A DNA stretch of 64,000 nucleotides from Ziziphus jujuba (Eukaryota > Streptophyta > Magnoliopsida > Rosales > Rhamnaceae): positions 25,298,501 through 25,362,500 of the forward strand of contig NC_083387.1 of the NCBI RefSeq assembly GCF_031755915.1, in the 5' to 3' direction. The stretch's first letter is position 1, and every line of letters starts with the position of its first letter. The notes under the pieces are model-generated. The model did no database searches and was not told where the DNA came from. It was given only the letters and a program-made list of their open reading frames with translations. Below are positions 49,699 through 59,235 of this stretch, one piece after another. Position numbers and translations under genes: made by a program.

Positions 49699-52479
49699 AT
49701 GAAAAAATATAAAAAGATAATCACTGATAATCACAAAGAAACAAATCAACATCATAAAAATACTCAAAAAATATGTTTAACAGAAGCCTTGCAAACATTT
49801 AATAAATCCAAAAATAAACCCATAACTGTTCAAGACTTACAAACAGAAATTAAAACAATCAAGTCTGAAATTAAAGAATTACAAATGGAAAATCATTTAA
49901 TCAAACATCGATTACAATTCATTCAGGATAACCCCCATCCTAGTCAACCTGATGAACAGGAAGAAGGATCTTCCCATCATAATTGTATAGCTTCCATTCA
50001 AAAAATCAAACTTAGAAAATGGCATATTAAAATCACCATACTCATAAAAGATTTTCAATTAACAACAATTGCACTTTTAGATTCAGGTGCAGATTTAAAT
50101 TGCATTCATGAAAGTCTTATCCTTAATCAATATTATACCAAAACAAAAGAAAAATTAAATTCTGCCAATGGTAGTAAAATGGATTTACAATATGAAATTA
50201 ATCAAGTCCAAATTTGTCATAATCAAATCTGTTATACAACCTCTTTTGTTCTTATTAAAAATATGACAGATCAAGTCATCCTCGGAATCCCTTTCCTTTC
50301 TCTATTATACCCATTCATTACAAACAATGATGGAATAATTAGTCACCCTTTAGGTGAAAAAATCAAATTTGATTTCTTACTTCAATCAAATAATGTCCAG
50401 ACTCTTCAAGATCAATCTATTTCAAAACAGCTTAATCAAATCCAAATCCATCGTCCTCCTTTTTATCTTCCATTTTTCAATCAATCATGTTTTTATACAT
50501 CTCAAATCATTCAAACTTTATTTTCCAAAATATATTCATATATCTTTGCATCTTTTCCAACTCTTTGCATTATTTCAAAATATCTTTTTTCTAATCATTC
50601 TCATTACAGCATGTCTCGCCCCAGCGGCTACATAATCATCAACAGCACATCTGTTCCAATTTGGAGTGGAGACAATTCTGAAAAGAATTTCCCAACCCAA
50701 TTTGAACTAGATATTCCCCAACGAGCCTTAATCAATTCCGTCTGGAATAAAACCCATTTTGAATCACCCGAAGAAAAAATAGATTTTATTCAAACCCTTG
50801 ATAATCTTTGTTTTTATCTCCAATCAATCAAACAAAAGCCCGATAGTAACTACTATTCCCATTATATCTTATTCACAGGCCCAAACCCTGGCCTTTATAA
50901 AACATGGTCCCAAATAGCCCATGAGATAGCAGGCCAAATCAATACCCAATACCGAAGCTATTACAGTCTCCATCACGCCCTTGAAATCACCCATCGAGAA
51001 ATAGGTCCACAAGCCTTTATTCACCCTTGGGTCCAAATGGATCCAGAGTTTTCCAAAACTCTCCGCTCTGTCCAAAAAATCATCTCTAATCAAGCTTCTA
51101 GTTCCCACTCAGCCCAGAAAATGCAACATAATCATCCTCGCCCAATCACTGGTTTTGTCAACCCACAACATCCCAATAATCAACTTATTCAAATCCAAGA
51201 TCCACTTGATATCCTCAATATAGAACATCCTTTAGAATTCCGAGTTCATGAACTCAAACACAAAAATCAATGCCTTGAACACCAAATTCAAACCTTACTC
51301 CACAACAATGCCATTCACCAACTTCACATTAATCATCTCCAAAAAGATCTCGATTATTGGACCAAAAAACAATCTTTTAATCAAAACCAAGCCTCCACCA
51401 GCCATTCTAATCAACCTTTTCAACTCATTGACAATCCTTATCCTTTAATCAAAAATTCCACCTTACCTTGGAATCCTGTCCGTATATTTTTCTATCCTAA
51501 TCAATGGTTACAACAAGCTAGTTTACCCAGTGATATTATTTCCCGCATTTGGAAAATTAAAAGAAAACAATTTTATGATGAATTCAATTCTCTTCAAAAA
51601 ATGCTCCGCTCATTTATCCAATCACCCAATACCTGCCCCCGTGGTATGTATGTATATTCGGAAGCTGCTTTGCATCCTTCCCATATCAAATGTACCACAT
51701 GTGACCCTGAAAATATACCCCTCAATCATGTTGGCTGTCCTCACCAAATCAGTTATTGTATTTACCGTGTTGGTCTATATGCCCCAACCTTTCACAATTT
51801 CATCTTCCAAAATAAAACAATCACTTGGGCCACCCTCTTTGACTGGGGATTAGTTGGTACCATCATATTCACCCATACAGATCAAGCCCAAAACTGTACT
51901 GAACTAATCAAAATGGCCATCACCTGCCTCTTTTTACCTCACCATTCAGCACCATTAAAACAACAAGGATATATTGCTGCTCACATCACATCCACTCCAC
52001 CTGAATGGATCCATGGATGGGAACCAGCACGCCACCTAATCACTTTTGAAAAATCAAAATATGCTACTAATCATTTCCGCCAAGACGAACAGATACGCAG
52101 ATGTTCCAGCCCAATCACAAAACAGCTTCGCCATTGGAGAGCTGCAGTATATGGAGACAATTTTAATCTCCAACACATTAATCAAAAATACTTTTTAGCA
52201 AAAGAAAATCAATATACAAAATTATATTTACATCAAGGATTTCGTTATGTATGGAATGATGTATTTACATCTTTTCATTGCAAAACAATGTATCCGGACC
52301 TTGCTGCTATTTACTATAAAATGTTCCAAAAACAAAAAATCATCAATGTAGATGTTGAAAGAATCATCAATAACAATCAAGAATCAGACGAAGATATAGA
52401 TATTGATCCAGACGAAGATGACACTTACCAGTATGATGACGAAGAAAACCACAACATCAACAACATGCTGGAAGCTTGA
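49699..52479 (+). CDS. Caulimovirid-like polyprotein: retropepsin plus viroplasmin domain, no reverse transcriptase
   Basis: A single uninterrupted frame of 926 codons. Residues about 44-76 form a coiled coil. A retropepsin follows, with catalytic ALLDSGADLNCIHE at 125-138 and the flap-end motif VILGIPFL at 193-200. At 305 (base 50611) a new Met starts MSRPSGYIIINS, like an independent protein start. Residues about 388-435 (HYILFTGPNPGLYKTW...) match the viroplasmin/Cauli_VI fold of caulimovirus transactivators and eukaryotic RNase H1. A second coiled coil lies near 513-560, a Cys-rich segment (CTTC...GCPH...C) near 664-690, and a very acidic tail after about 895. Reverse transcriptase and RNase H, expected between protease and transactivator, are absent. 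The frame stays open upstream to about 49558. It is an endogenous pararetrovirus-like or related retroelement frame; function is unknown. Confidence 0.75.
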   Translation: MKKYKKIITDNHKETNQHHKNTQKICLTEALQTFNKSKNKPITVQDLQTEIKTIKSEIKELQMENHLIKHRLQFIQDNPHPSQPDEQEEGSSHHNCIASIQKIKLRKWHIKITILIKDFQLTTIALLDSGADLNCIHESLILNQYYTKTKEKLNSANGSKMDLQYEINQVQICHNQICYTTSFVLIKNMTDQVILGIPFLSLLYPFITNNDGIISHPLGEKIKFDFLLQSNNVQTLQDQSISKQLNQIQIHRPPFYLPFFNQSCFYTSQIIQTLFSKIYSYIFASFPTLCIISKYLFSNHSHYSMSRPSGYIIINSTSVPIWSGDNSEKNFPTQFELDIPQRALINSVWNKTHFESPEEKIDFIQTLDNLCFYLQSIKQKPDSNYYSHYILFTGPNPGLYKTWSQIAHEIAGQINTQYRSYYSLHHALEITHREIGPQAFIHPWVQMDPEFSKTLRSVQKIISNQASSSHSAQKMQHNHPRPITGFVNPQHPNNQLIQIQDPLDILNIEHPLEFRVHELKHKNQCLEHQIQTLLHNNAIHQLHINHLQKDLDYWTKKQSFNQNQASTSHSNQPFQLIDNPYPLIKNSTLPWNPVRIFFYPNQWLQQASLPSDIISRIWKIKRKQFYDEFNSLQKMLRSFIQSPNTCPRGMYVYSEAALHPSHIKCTTCDPENIPLNHVGCPHQISYCIYRVGLYAPTFHNFIFQNKTITWATLFDWGLVGTIIFTHTDQAQNCTELIKMAITCLFLPHHSAPLKQQGYIAAHITSTPPEWIHGWEPARHLITFEKSKYATNHFRQDEQIRRCSSPITKQLRHWRAAVYGDNFNLQHINQKYFLAKENQYTKLYLHQGFRYVWNDVFTSFHCKTMYPDLAAIYYKMFQKQKIINVDVERIINNNQESDEDIDIDPDEDDTYQYDDEENHNINNMLEA

Positions 52480-52560
52480 AATCATAGTCACCAAAAGGAA
52501 TCTTTGACAGTACAAAGTTGCTTTCAAAATTCCACCCACAAAAGCAGATCACGAGACTTT

Positions 52561-52704
52561 ACTGTTCAATCACTATTCATGAACAGTAAAAGGAGCCGAA
52601 AGCAGATCACTGTTCAATCAACTGTTCCCGACAGAGCACTGTTCAATCACTGTTCAATCAACTGTTCAACAACAAGAATCGAGTCCTCCTTTGCCTATTT
52701 AAAG
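52561..52704 (+). promoter_or_regulatory. Promoter-like region with four ACTGTTCAATCA repeats and a TATA box
   Basis: ACTGTTCAATCA occurs exactly at 52561, 52609, 52638 and 52649, with partial copies at 52621 and 52661. The first copy faces an inverted TGAACAGT at about 52580-52587, forming a short palindrome. CTATTTAAAG at 52695-52704 is a good TATA box, 25-35 bp before a pyrimidine-rich, AUG-poor leader. Position directly after the transactivator-like frame is where caulimovirids keep their full-length-transcript promoter. The motifs are seen; the promoter function is inferred. Confidence 0.6.
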
Positions 52705-54807
52705 GAGCCCCATTCCTCTTCCAAATCAAGTTTTTAATTCATTTTCAAGTTTTTTCCTGTTAGAGTTTTTTCTTACGGAAGCTAAGAGTGAGTTTAGAGA
52801 GTTTCTGGCAGATTTCTCCTCTTTTCTCAATCTTCTTCTATCCCAAAAAACTCTGTAATCAATTTATTTATTCTGAGTGTTGAGTGTTGAGTGCTTGTAA
52901 CACTTTGGTTCTTCGTAATCAAGTAAGCATTCATATTTATCATTCATTATTTATTTCTCATTTACATTATTTATTTTTCATATATTGCTTGGCTGGTTAT
53001 ACCGCCTTCAATATTTTCATTTAATTATTTTATATTTATATTTTCATTTAATTATTTTATATTTATATTTTATATTTCATTGTTCTTGGCTGGCTTTGCC
53101 GCCTTTAACTTTTGTCATTTTCATTTCCTTCTGCTTAATCTTATTCTACTCTGTTCTTATTTTTGTTCTTCTTATTGTATACTTTACATATTCTCCCTTG
53201 TTATATATATATATGTATATTGGATAATATATATATATATATATATATAGATTACAAAAAAAAAAATGTATTTTAATAAATGACTATCTAAACTATTGAT
53301 TTATTTAAATATCTAATAGATCAATTTTAATAAATAATTATTGAAGATATCTAATAAACCACTTTTAAAGAATAATTATCTAAAATATATATTTTAAATA
53401 TCTAATAATCAATTTTTATAAATAATATACTAAAATATCTAAAAAATTATTAACTTTTTTCCTTACCATTTTACACAATAAAAAATCAATAAAAACTTTC
53501 AAAATTTTGAAATTAAGAAAGATATAGTAGATAGGCATTATTTTATCTATATTTATTTTGGTTTAATCTTAATATTTATCTACAAAATATAAAAAAAAAA
53601 AGTTCAACAACAGTTAACTTGTTTATAAAAAAATTAATTATCCAAAATGCTAAATCCAAAAAAATTAGTTATAAACTAAAATCGTTTTTTTTACTAAAAA
53701 ATAATTAATTCAAAATTCAAAATTAATTAATTAAAAATTCCAAAAATCAATTTACTTCCTTCTCTTTCTTCTTCCAGTTTTTTCTTCCAAAAATCAATTT
53801 ACTCATATAAAAAATGACAAACTTCCCTGTGTGCAAACTACACTCAAATTATCACTACTCATAAAGTTTTAAACCATATAAAAAGGGTTATTACCAAAAA
53901 AAAAAAAAAAACATATATAGCGGATTTTCATGAGATATAAATTTTATAAAAATATTATAATTGAAAAGTTTTTGTTTACATTCCAATTTCTCCAAAAAAA
54001 ATGAAAAATGTATTTATTGTAAGCTTCACAAATTTAATACATATAGCCTAGCTATATTAAAATATCTAACCTACAAATTAAAATACACAAAAGTTTCATT
54101 TTGGACGTGTCAAAGTTGGGAGAGAAATTGATATTCGTCATTTAGTTTTTTAGAAATTAATTTTTTAAAAATTAATTTTTCTCTTGTTATATTTGAGATT
54201 TAGTTTTTTAGAAATTAGTTTCTTAAGAATTAATTTTTCTTTTGTTATGTTTGATGATTAATAGGAAAGTTGGAACTTATAAGTAATTAAATTTAATAAT
54301 GTATAATAAATTAAGAATAAATATGTTTTTAAAAAATTCTAAAATTATTTTTTTCTGAGATTCTTAAAATCACATTTTTATAGATGAGAACAACTTTCCC
54401 ATATATTTTTCTACGGGAATTTAATTCTTTAGGCCCACACATTTCCACCTTATTATTACATTCTCAAAATTTTATCGTTATTCAAATAGGTCTAAAATAT
54501 AAAAATAAAATGAAAAGTAAATATATATATGTGTGTATATATATATATATAATAGAAAAGAATATTCATTTTATTATACATTCACATTAGGTGAATAACA
54601 ACCATTGTTAAAATAATAATAATAATAATAATAACAAACAAATCAAGATGAAATATCCTTAAGCAGATTCCAATTAGAGACCCATTCGATGATGTGTAGA
54701 TATAAGCAAACCCATTTCCAGTAGCCATTCCTTGCAAAATGAAACTAAATGATCTTCAGCAACAACATGTATACAAAAGATGGAGCTGAAATGGCTAGAT
54801 CTGCAAA
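52705..54807. other. Leader-like region, then AT-rich spacer
   Basis: From 52740 to about 53230 the DNA is pyrimidine-rich and looks like the leader of the preceding promoter. It contains a diverged duplication (TTGGCTGGTTATACCGCCTT at 52988, TTGGCTGGCTTTGCCGCCTT at 53087) and a direct repeat of ATTTTCATTTAATTATTTTA at 53011 and 53038. No tRNA primer-binding site was found. From 53230 on it is simple AT-rich DNA with microsatellites and no gene. Confidence 0.5.
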
Positions 54808-55044
54808 TTAATTGGAAGAAGTAGAGGCTTTACGTTGTCCCTGTAGCTCCCCATAATACGAGTCGTTCATAATCCGCACCAACAAGTCGGGCGGCATAGT
54901 CTCCCTCATCTCCTCTCCTTCAAGAGAGGTATCTAGGTCTGTGGTAAGCACCCATGAATTTATGGTGATGTTCGGATTGGTGGCGAATAAAATGGGTTTG
55001 CTTTGTCTTGTTTGGACGAGGGTTTGATGAAGTTGTATTAGCAT
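54808..55044 (-). CDS. Unrecognised 3'-exon-like frame
   Basis: A 78-codon frame on the minus strand has balanced composition unlike the AT-rich DNA around it, and protein-like content: NPNITINSWVLTTDLDTSLE, then EEMRETMPPDLLVRIMNDSY and YGELQGQRKASTSSN before the stop. No family was recognised. The upstream part is not resolved; a possible acceptor cannot be chosen. It could be the last exon or a relic of a gene disrupted by the Copia element that starts right next to it. A chance frame is also possible. Confidence 0.3.
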   Translation of the reverse strand: MLIQLHQTLVQTRQSKPILFATNPNITINSWVLTTDLDTSLEGEEMRETMPPDLLVRIMNDSYYGELQGQRKASTSSN

Positions 55045-55109
55045 TTAATCTCAAAAGCTTAAGATGATAGGATGTCCACTTTTTTTTTTTTTTTTTTAAT
55101 TATGTTTTT

Positions 55110-55386
55110 TAACATTACTGTTTACATGCATCTATTAGCATATCAATTACACAAGATAAGATTTTCTTTATATTTTTAAATTCTTGTAATTAGTTGTAAT
55201 ATCTTTGTAATTAGCTGTAATTCATTGATTCTTATAATTAGTTGTAATTCCCTACTTCTAGGTTAGTTTCCTATTTTCACGTTTTGGGCAACTTATTTCA
55301 GTGCCCAGTCTTTGTGTATATATATTCATTCTTATTCAAATGGAAAGTTAAGCTATTGTTTCTCAATATTATTCTCTATCTCTACA
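55110..55386 (+). mobile_element. 5' LTR of the Copia element (left edge uncertain)
   Basis: The right edge is set by the terminal CA of TCTCTACA at 55386, directly followed by the primer-binding site. Inside are repeated GTAATTAGTTGTAATTC-like strings and TTGTGTATATATATTCATTC (TATA-like, 55313-55332), as in many short Copia LTRs. The left edge could not be fixed; the 3' LTR lies outside the window, so no comparison is possible. Confidence 0.55.
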
Positions 55387-55398
55387 TGGTACCAGAGC
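55387..55398 (+). other. tRNA-Met primer-binding site of the Copia element
   Basis: TGGTACCAGAGC differs by one base from TGGTATCAGAGC, the site complementary to the 3' end of plant initiator tRNA-Met, and it follows the CA end of the LTR without a gap. Confidence 0.8.
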
Positions 55399-55454
55399 CT
55401 GATCTTTTGGGCGTAATTTTTTTTTTTTTCTAGAAAATCATAATCCTCTCCTCA

Positions 55455-56129
55455 GTGACTTCCACCAACAACTTTATTCTCATCCAAAACTCCGAGGATC
55501 CTCAACATCCCCTCCTTTCAATCAATCTCTCGAATATCACCAAATTGTCATCAACCAACTATCTCATGTGGAGTCTTCAAATCCAATCTCTTCTTGAAGG
55601 TTATGATCTTCATCATTTTATTCATGGCACTCAAACTCCCTCACCACCCATTGTCACTGTCAATGATGTTCCTTCCCCAAATTCGGCATACACAACCTGG
55701 AAATGTCAGGATCTTATCACCTTTAGTGCTTTTCTTGGTGCCATCTCCATCTTTCTACAACCGCTTATTGCCTGCACCACCACCTCTCTTGATGCATGAC
55801 AAACCTTGGTTACCACCTACGCCAAACCATATCATGGTCATATTAAACAATTGAAGGAACAATTAACGTGGTGTAACAAGGGCTCAAAATCAATTTCTGG
55901 ATATATGCAAACGATAAAGACTCGTGCCGATGAACTTGCTCTTCTGGGGAAGCCAGTTGATGATGACGATCTTATTGATCAGGTTTTGACGGACTTGGTA
56001 ATGAGTACAAATCCATCATTGATGCAGTTAATGCCCAAGATACACCAATTTATTTTACTGAACTCCATGAGAAACTTCTCAGCAAAGAAGCCTCTCTTCA
56101 GATCACCCAATCATCTTCTCTATTCCTAG
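55455..56129 (+). pseudogene. Copia gag (UBN2-type), broken
   Basis: Recognisable gag text: LSNITKLSSTNYLMWSLQIQ and LLEGYDLHHFI in the first part, then, after a TGA at 55797-55799, KGSKSISGYMQTIKTRADEL and DDDLIDQVLTDL. These are the usual landmarks of the plant Copia gag domain. Besides the stop, a frame shift occurs near 56010. The initiator ATG is replaced by GTG or lost. Confidence 0.85.
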
Positions 56130-56198
56130 TAACAACAACAAATCCCACAGCGTTTTGGAATCGTCCAAATTGGTGTCTACCATTCACTAATCCACCAT

Positions 56199-56564
56199 AA
56201 CCAAGCCTTACCAATGCATTTCCTCCTCATGATCAATGCCAACCTAAACCTTTGTTGGGTCATTGTCAAGCATGTGGTATTCAAGGACACACAGCCAAAC
56301 AATGCCCGATGTTTTGGCTTGTCACAAATCAACAAACCCCAACATCTGGTTCTCAAAGCTCTCTTGGATATCGTCCCTCCACACCTTGGTAACCATGTGC
56401 CAATCATGCTATTTTTAGTAACAACACTACTCCTACTTGGCTGCTGGATATTGGAGCATCTCACCATGTTACATCTGACTTGAGCAACATCTCTCTTCAT
56501 AGTCCATATCAAGGTTCTGATGATGTCATAATTGGCGATGGATTGGCCCTTCACATCACCCATA
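56199..56564 (+). pseudogene. Copia zinc knuckle and protease start, cut by the CACTA insertion
   Basis: CQACGIQGHTAKQC (56264-56305) is a CX2CX4HX4C zinc knuckle of gag. The protease follows in a shifted frame: WLLDIGASHHVTSDLSNISL, where the catalytic D-S-G-A reads D-I-G-A, then GSDDVIIGDGLALHITHT, after which the CACTA element begins. The Ser to Ile change at the active site and the frame changes show decay. Confidence 0.85.
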
Positions 56565-57109
56565 CACTACGCGAAAATAGCGATTTAGCGACAGTAACAT
56601 GGCGACCTAATACAAAAATACGCGATAACACGTCGCTGGATAATAATAATAATAGCGACGAACCTCACTCATAGTCGCTACATACAACACAATTGAGATG
56701 TAGCGACACCCATATTGCGACGTAATAAAGAATGCGAGATAACGTGTCGCTCAATAATAATATTAGCGACATACCTCACATAACATTGCTATATTCCAAA
56801 AAATTACGATCTAGCGACAAACAATTAGCGACAGTACGAAACAAAAACTCAGTTAGTGTCGCTACAAACAATACTAAGCGACGTTGCTTTTCAGCGTCGT
56901 TTAATATGACTCAAAACTTATTAGGTAGTTTAGTTGATATTAGTTATTTGAGTGTGTTTCAATATTTGTTTAGTTGATATTACAATTTGAAATCCAAATA
57001 AATTACTCGTTTCTCTTCATTTTGTGTTTTTGTTTATAAAAAAAGGAAAAATGTATCCGGTAACCCACGTTAATTACATGAGTTGCCCACTAAGATAGGG
57101 AAAAAGGCA

Positions 57110-57545
57110 AAAAATATGATGATTTTTATATGAAATTCGCATTTCAATCAACCTCCAAATTTATTTAATGTTTGCAATATCATTGGACATTTAGGGGGAA
57201 AAAATTATCATGTACATAAAAAAAAAAAAATTTGATATGGGGCAACGTGGATTTAGTCGTCTGCGTCGCCCCATATGAAGTTTTTTATATCAAATTCACA
57301 TTTCAATTAACTTGCAAATTTATTTAGTGTTTGCAATATCATCGGACATTTAGGGAAAAAACATGATCATGTATCTAAACAAAAAAAAAAAAAAAATTTG
57401 ATATGGGGCAACGTGTGTTTGGTCCTCTGCGTCGCCCCATATGAAGGTTTTTTTTTATGAAATTCACATTTCAATTAACTTGCAAATTTATTTGTGTTTT
57501 CAATATTAATTGACATTTAGGGAAAAAAAATGATCATGAATAAAA
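57110..57545 (+). repeat. Three-copy tandem repeat inside the CACTA element
   Basis: Units of about 160-167 bp start near 57132, 57292 and 57459 with GAAATTCRCATTTCAAT. They contain TTTGCAATATCAT, GGACATTTAGGG and, at two unit junctions, ATATGGGGCAACGTG followed shortly by TGCGTCGCCCCATATGAAG, which can pair as a hairpin. Confidence 0.85.
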
Positions 57546-58301
57546 AAAAATAAATAAATAAATAATTTGTGTCATTAATAATTATTTTTAAGAAATTTTT
57601 ACTCAATAATTGTGTCATTAAAGGTTTGAAAAATTATTTAAAAATCTTTTTTATGTTTAAAAGGTAATGAAAAATTATTTTAAAAACTTTTTTATATTTA
57701 AAAAAGCATTTAGCGACGCATTTTTAAAAACAGTCGCCTATTATTACATTTAGTGACTAATCTGGAAACTACTCTCACAGAAATGCGTCGCTGTTTAGTG
57801 AATTTAGCGACGCGTTTTTAGAAACAGTCTCCTATTATTACTTTTACCGACGCATCTGGAAATAGTCTCACAGAAATGCATCGCCTATTCCAGCTTTAGT
57901 GATGTTTTTTTTTTTTTTTTACTCCAATTTGAAAGTTGCTTTTTGGTTTTATCAAATTAAGATTATTTGATAGATAAATTCATACAAAATAATTGATAGA
58001 AAATAAATTTCAAATAAATATAGGCATAGGAAACTAATATTTCAAATAAATGAAATATTAACTTATATAATAATTTTATTATTTTAAAATTAATAATTTA
58101 ATAAATAGTTAATACATATTTAATAGATAGGAAATAAAAATATTGTGAAAAATTTAATTATTTTGAAAATTTTAATAAAGAGTTAATAAAAATATGAATT
58201 AAATATATTAATTATTTATTTAGTTTTTTGTTTTTTAAGTACAAATTATTTTCTTATTAAATTTCAATTATTTGAAATAGTATTTTTGTTATTTAAAAGG
58301 G

Positions 58302-59235
58302 AATAGGCGACGCAATGTTTTCATAATGCGTCGCCTATTACATTTTTTTTATTCGTTCCCTTTTTTTTTAAAAAACAAAAATATAGTTTACATACTTGCA
58401 AATTGAAATAGAAAATAATTTTTTCTTAAGAAACAAAATAAAAAGAAAACAACAATAAATATAAATATTATAGGAAACAGGCGACGCAATTAGGAGTAAT
58501 TGCGTCGCCTGTTCAAATTTTTTTTTTAATTTGTTCAATTTTTTTGTAAAAAAAAAACAATTTACATACTTGCAAGTTTAGATACAAAATAAAATGTGTT
58601 TAAGAAATAAAATAATTAGAGAACGATAATAAAAATAATCACTGAATGCAACAGGCGACATTGCATCGCCTTTTCCTTTTTTTTTTTCTATTTTTTTAAA
58701 AAGCCAAAATACAATTTAAAGACTTACATATTTGTAGGAATGTATCTTGTAAAATCAGATAAATTATCATTGAAGCACAAACACATGACTAAAAGTATAG
58801 CTCATTTAATATACTTATTTAGATAAATTGATCAATAAGTCCTTGTTGTATTAGTACTCTATATTTGGTATACCCTATCTTAGATCTTTAGATATTTGTG
58901 TTTCGTATATACACATATATGTGAATAATGAAATAACAAAATAATAGATATTTGTTTCATACTTTTTAGAATTATTTTTAGTATTTATTTGCTAATGAAA
59001 AAAGACAAAAAAATGAAATAACAAAATAAAAGGAAAAAATGGAACAGGCGACGCATTCGTAGCAAATTGCGTCGCCTATTATTTTTTGTTTTATTTTGTT
59101 CCATTTTTTGAAAAAACAAATCTACAATTTAAAAATTTACAATTTTAAATAGAAAATAAACTGTGTTTAAGAAACAAAATAATTAGAGAACAACAATAGC
59201 AAGCGACGTAATCAGAGGGTTATTACGTCTCTTGT
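58302..59235. repeat. GGCGACGCA hairpin modules inside the CACTA element
   Basis: Short near-perfect palindromes with a stem based on AGGCGACGCAAT/ATTGCGTCGCCT lie at 58302-58339, 58475-58514 and 59042-59080; weaker ones at 58650-58670 and 59202-59235. Between them the DNA is AT-rich with a recurring AATTTACATACTTGCAA-like string, so the modules sit in a larger, diverged repeat of about 170-560 bp spacing. Confidence 0.8.

Noticed and set aside
52561..52670. Short direct repeats considered as a CRISPR array
   Set aside because: Spacing between the 12-bp units is irregular (48, 29 and 11 bp), the DNA is plant nuclear, and the layout fits promoter activator sites.
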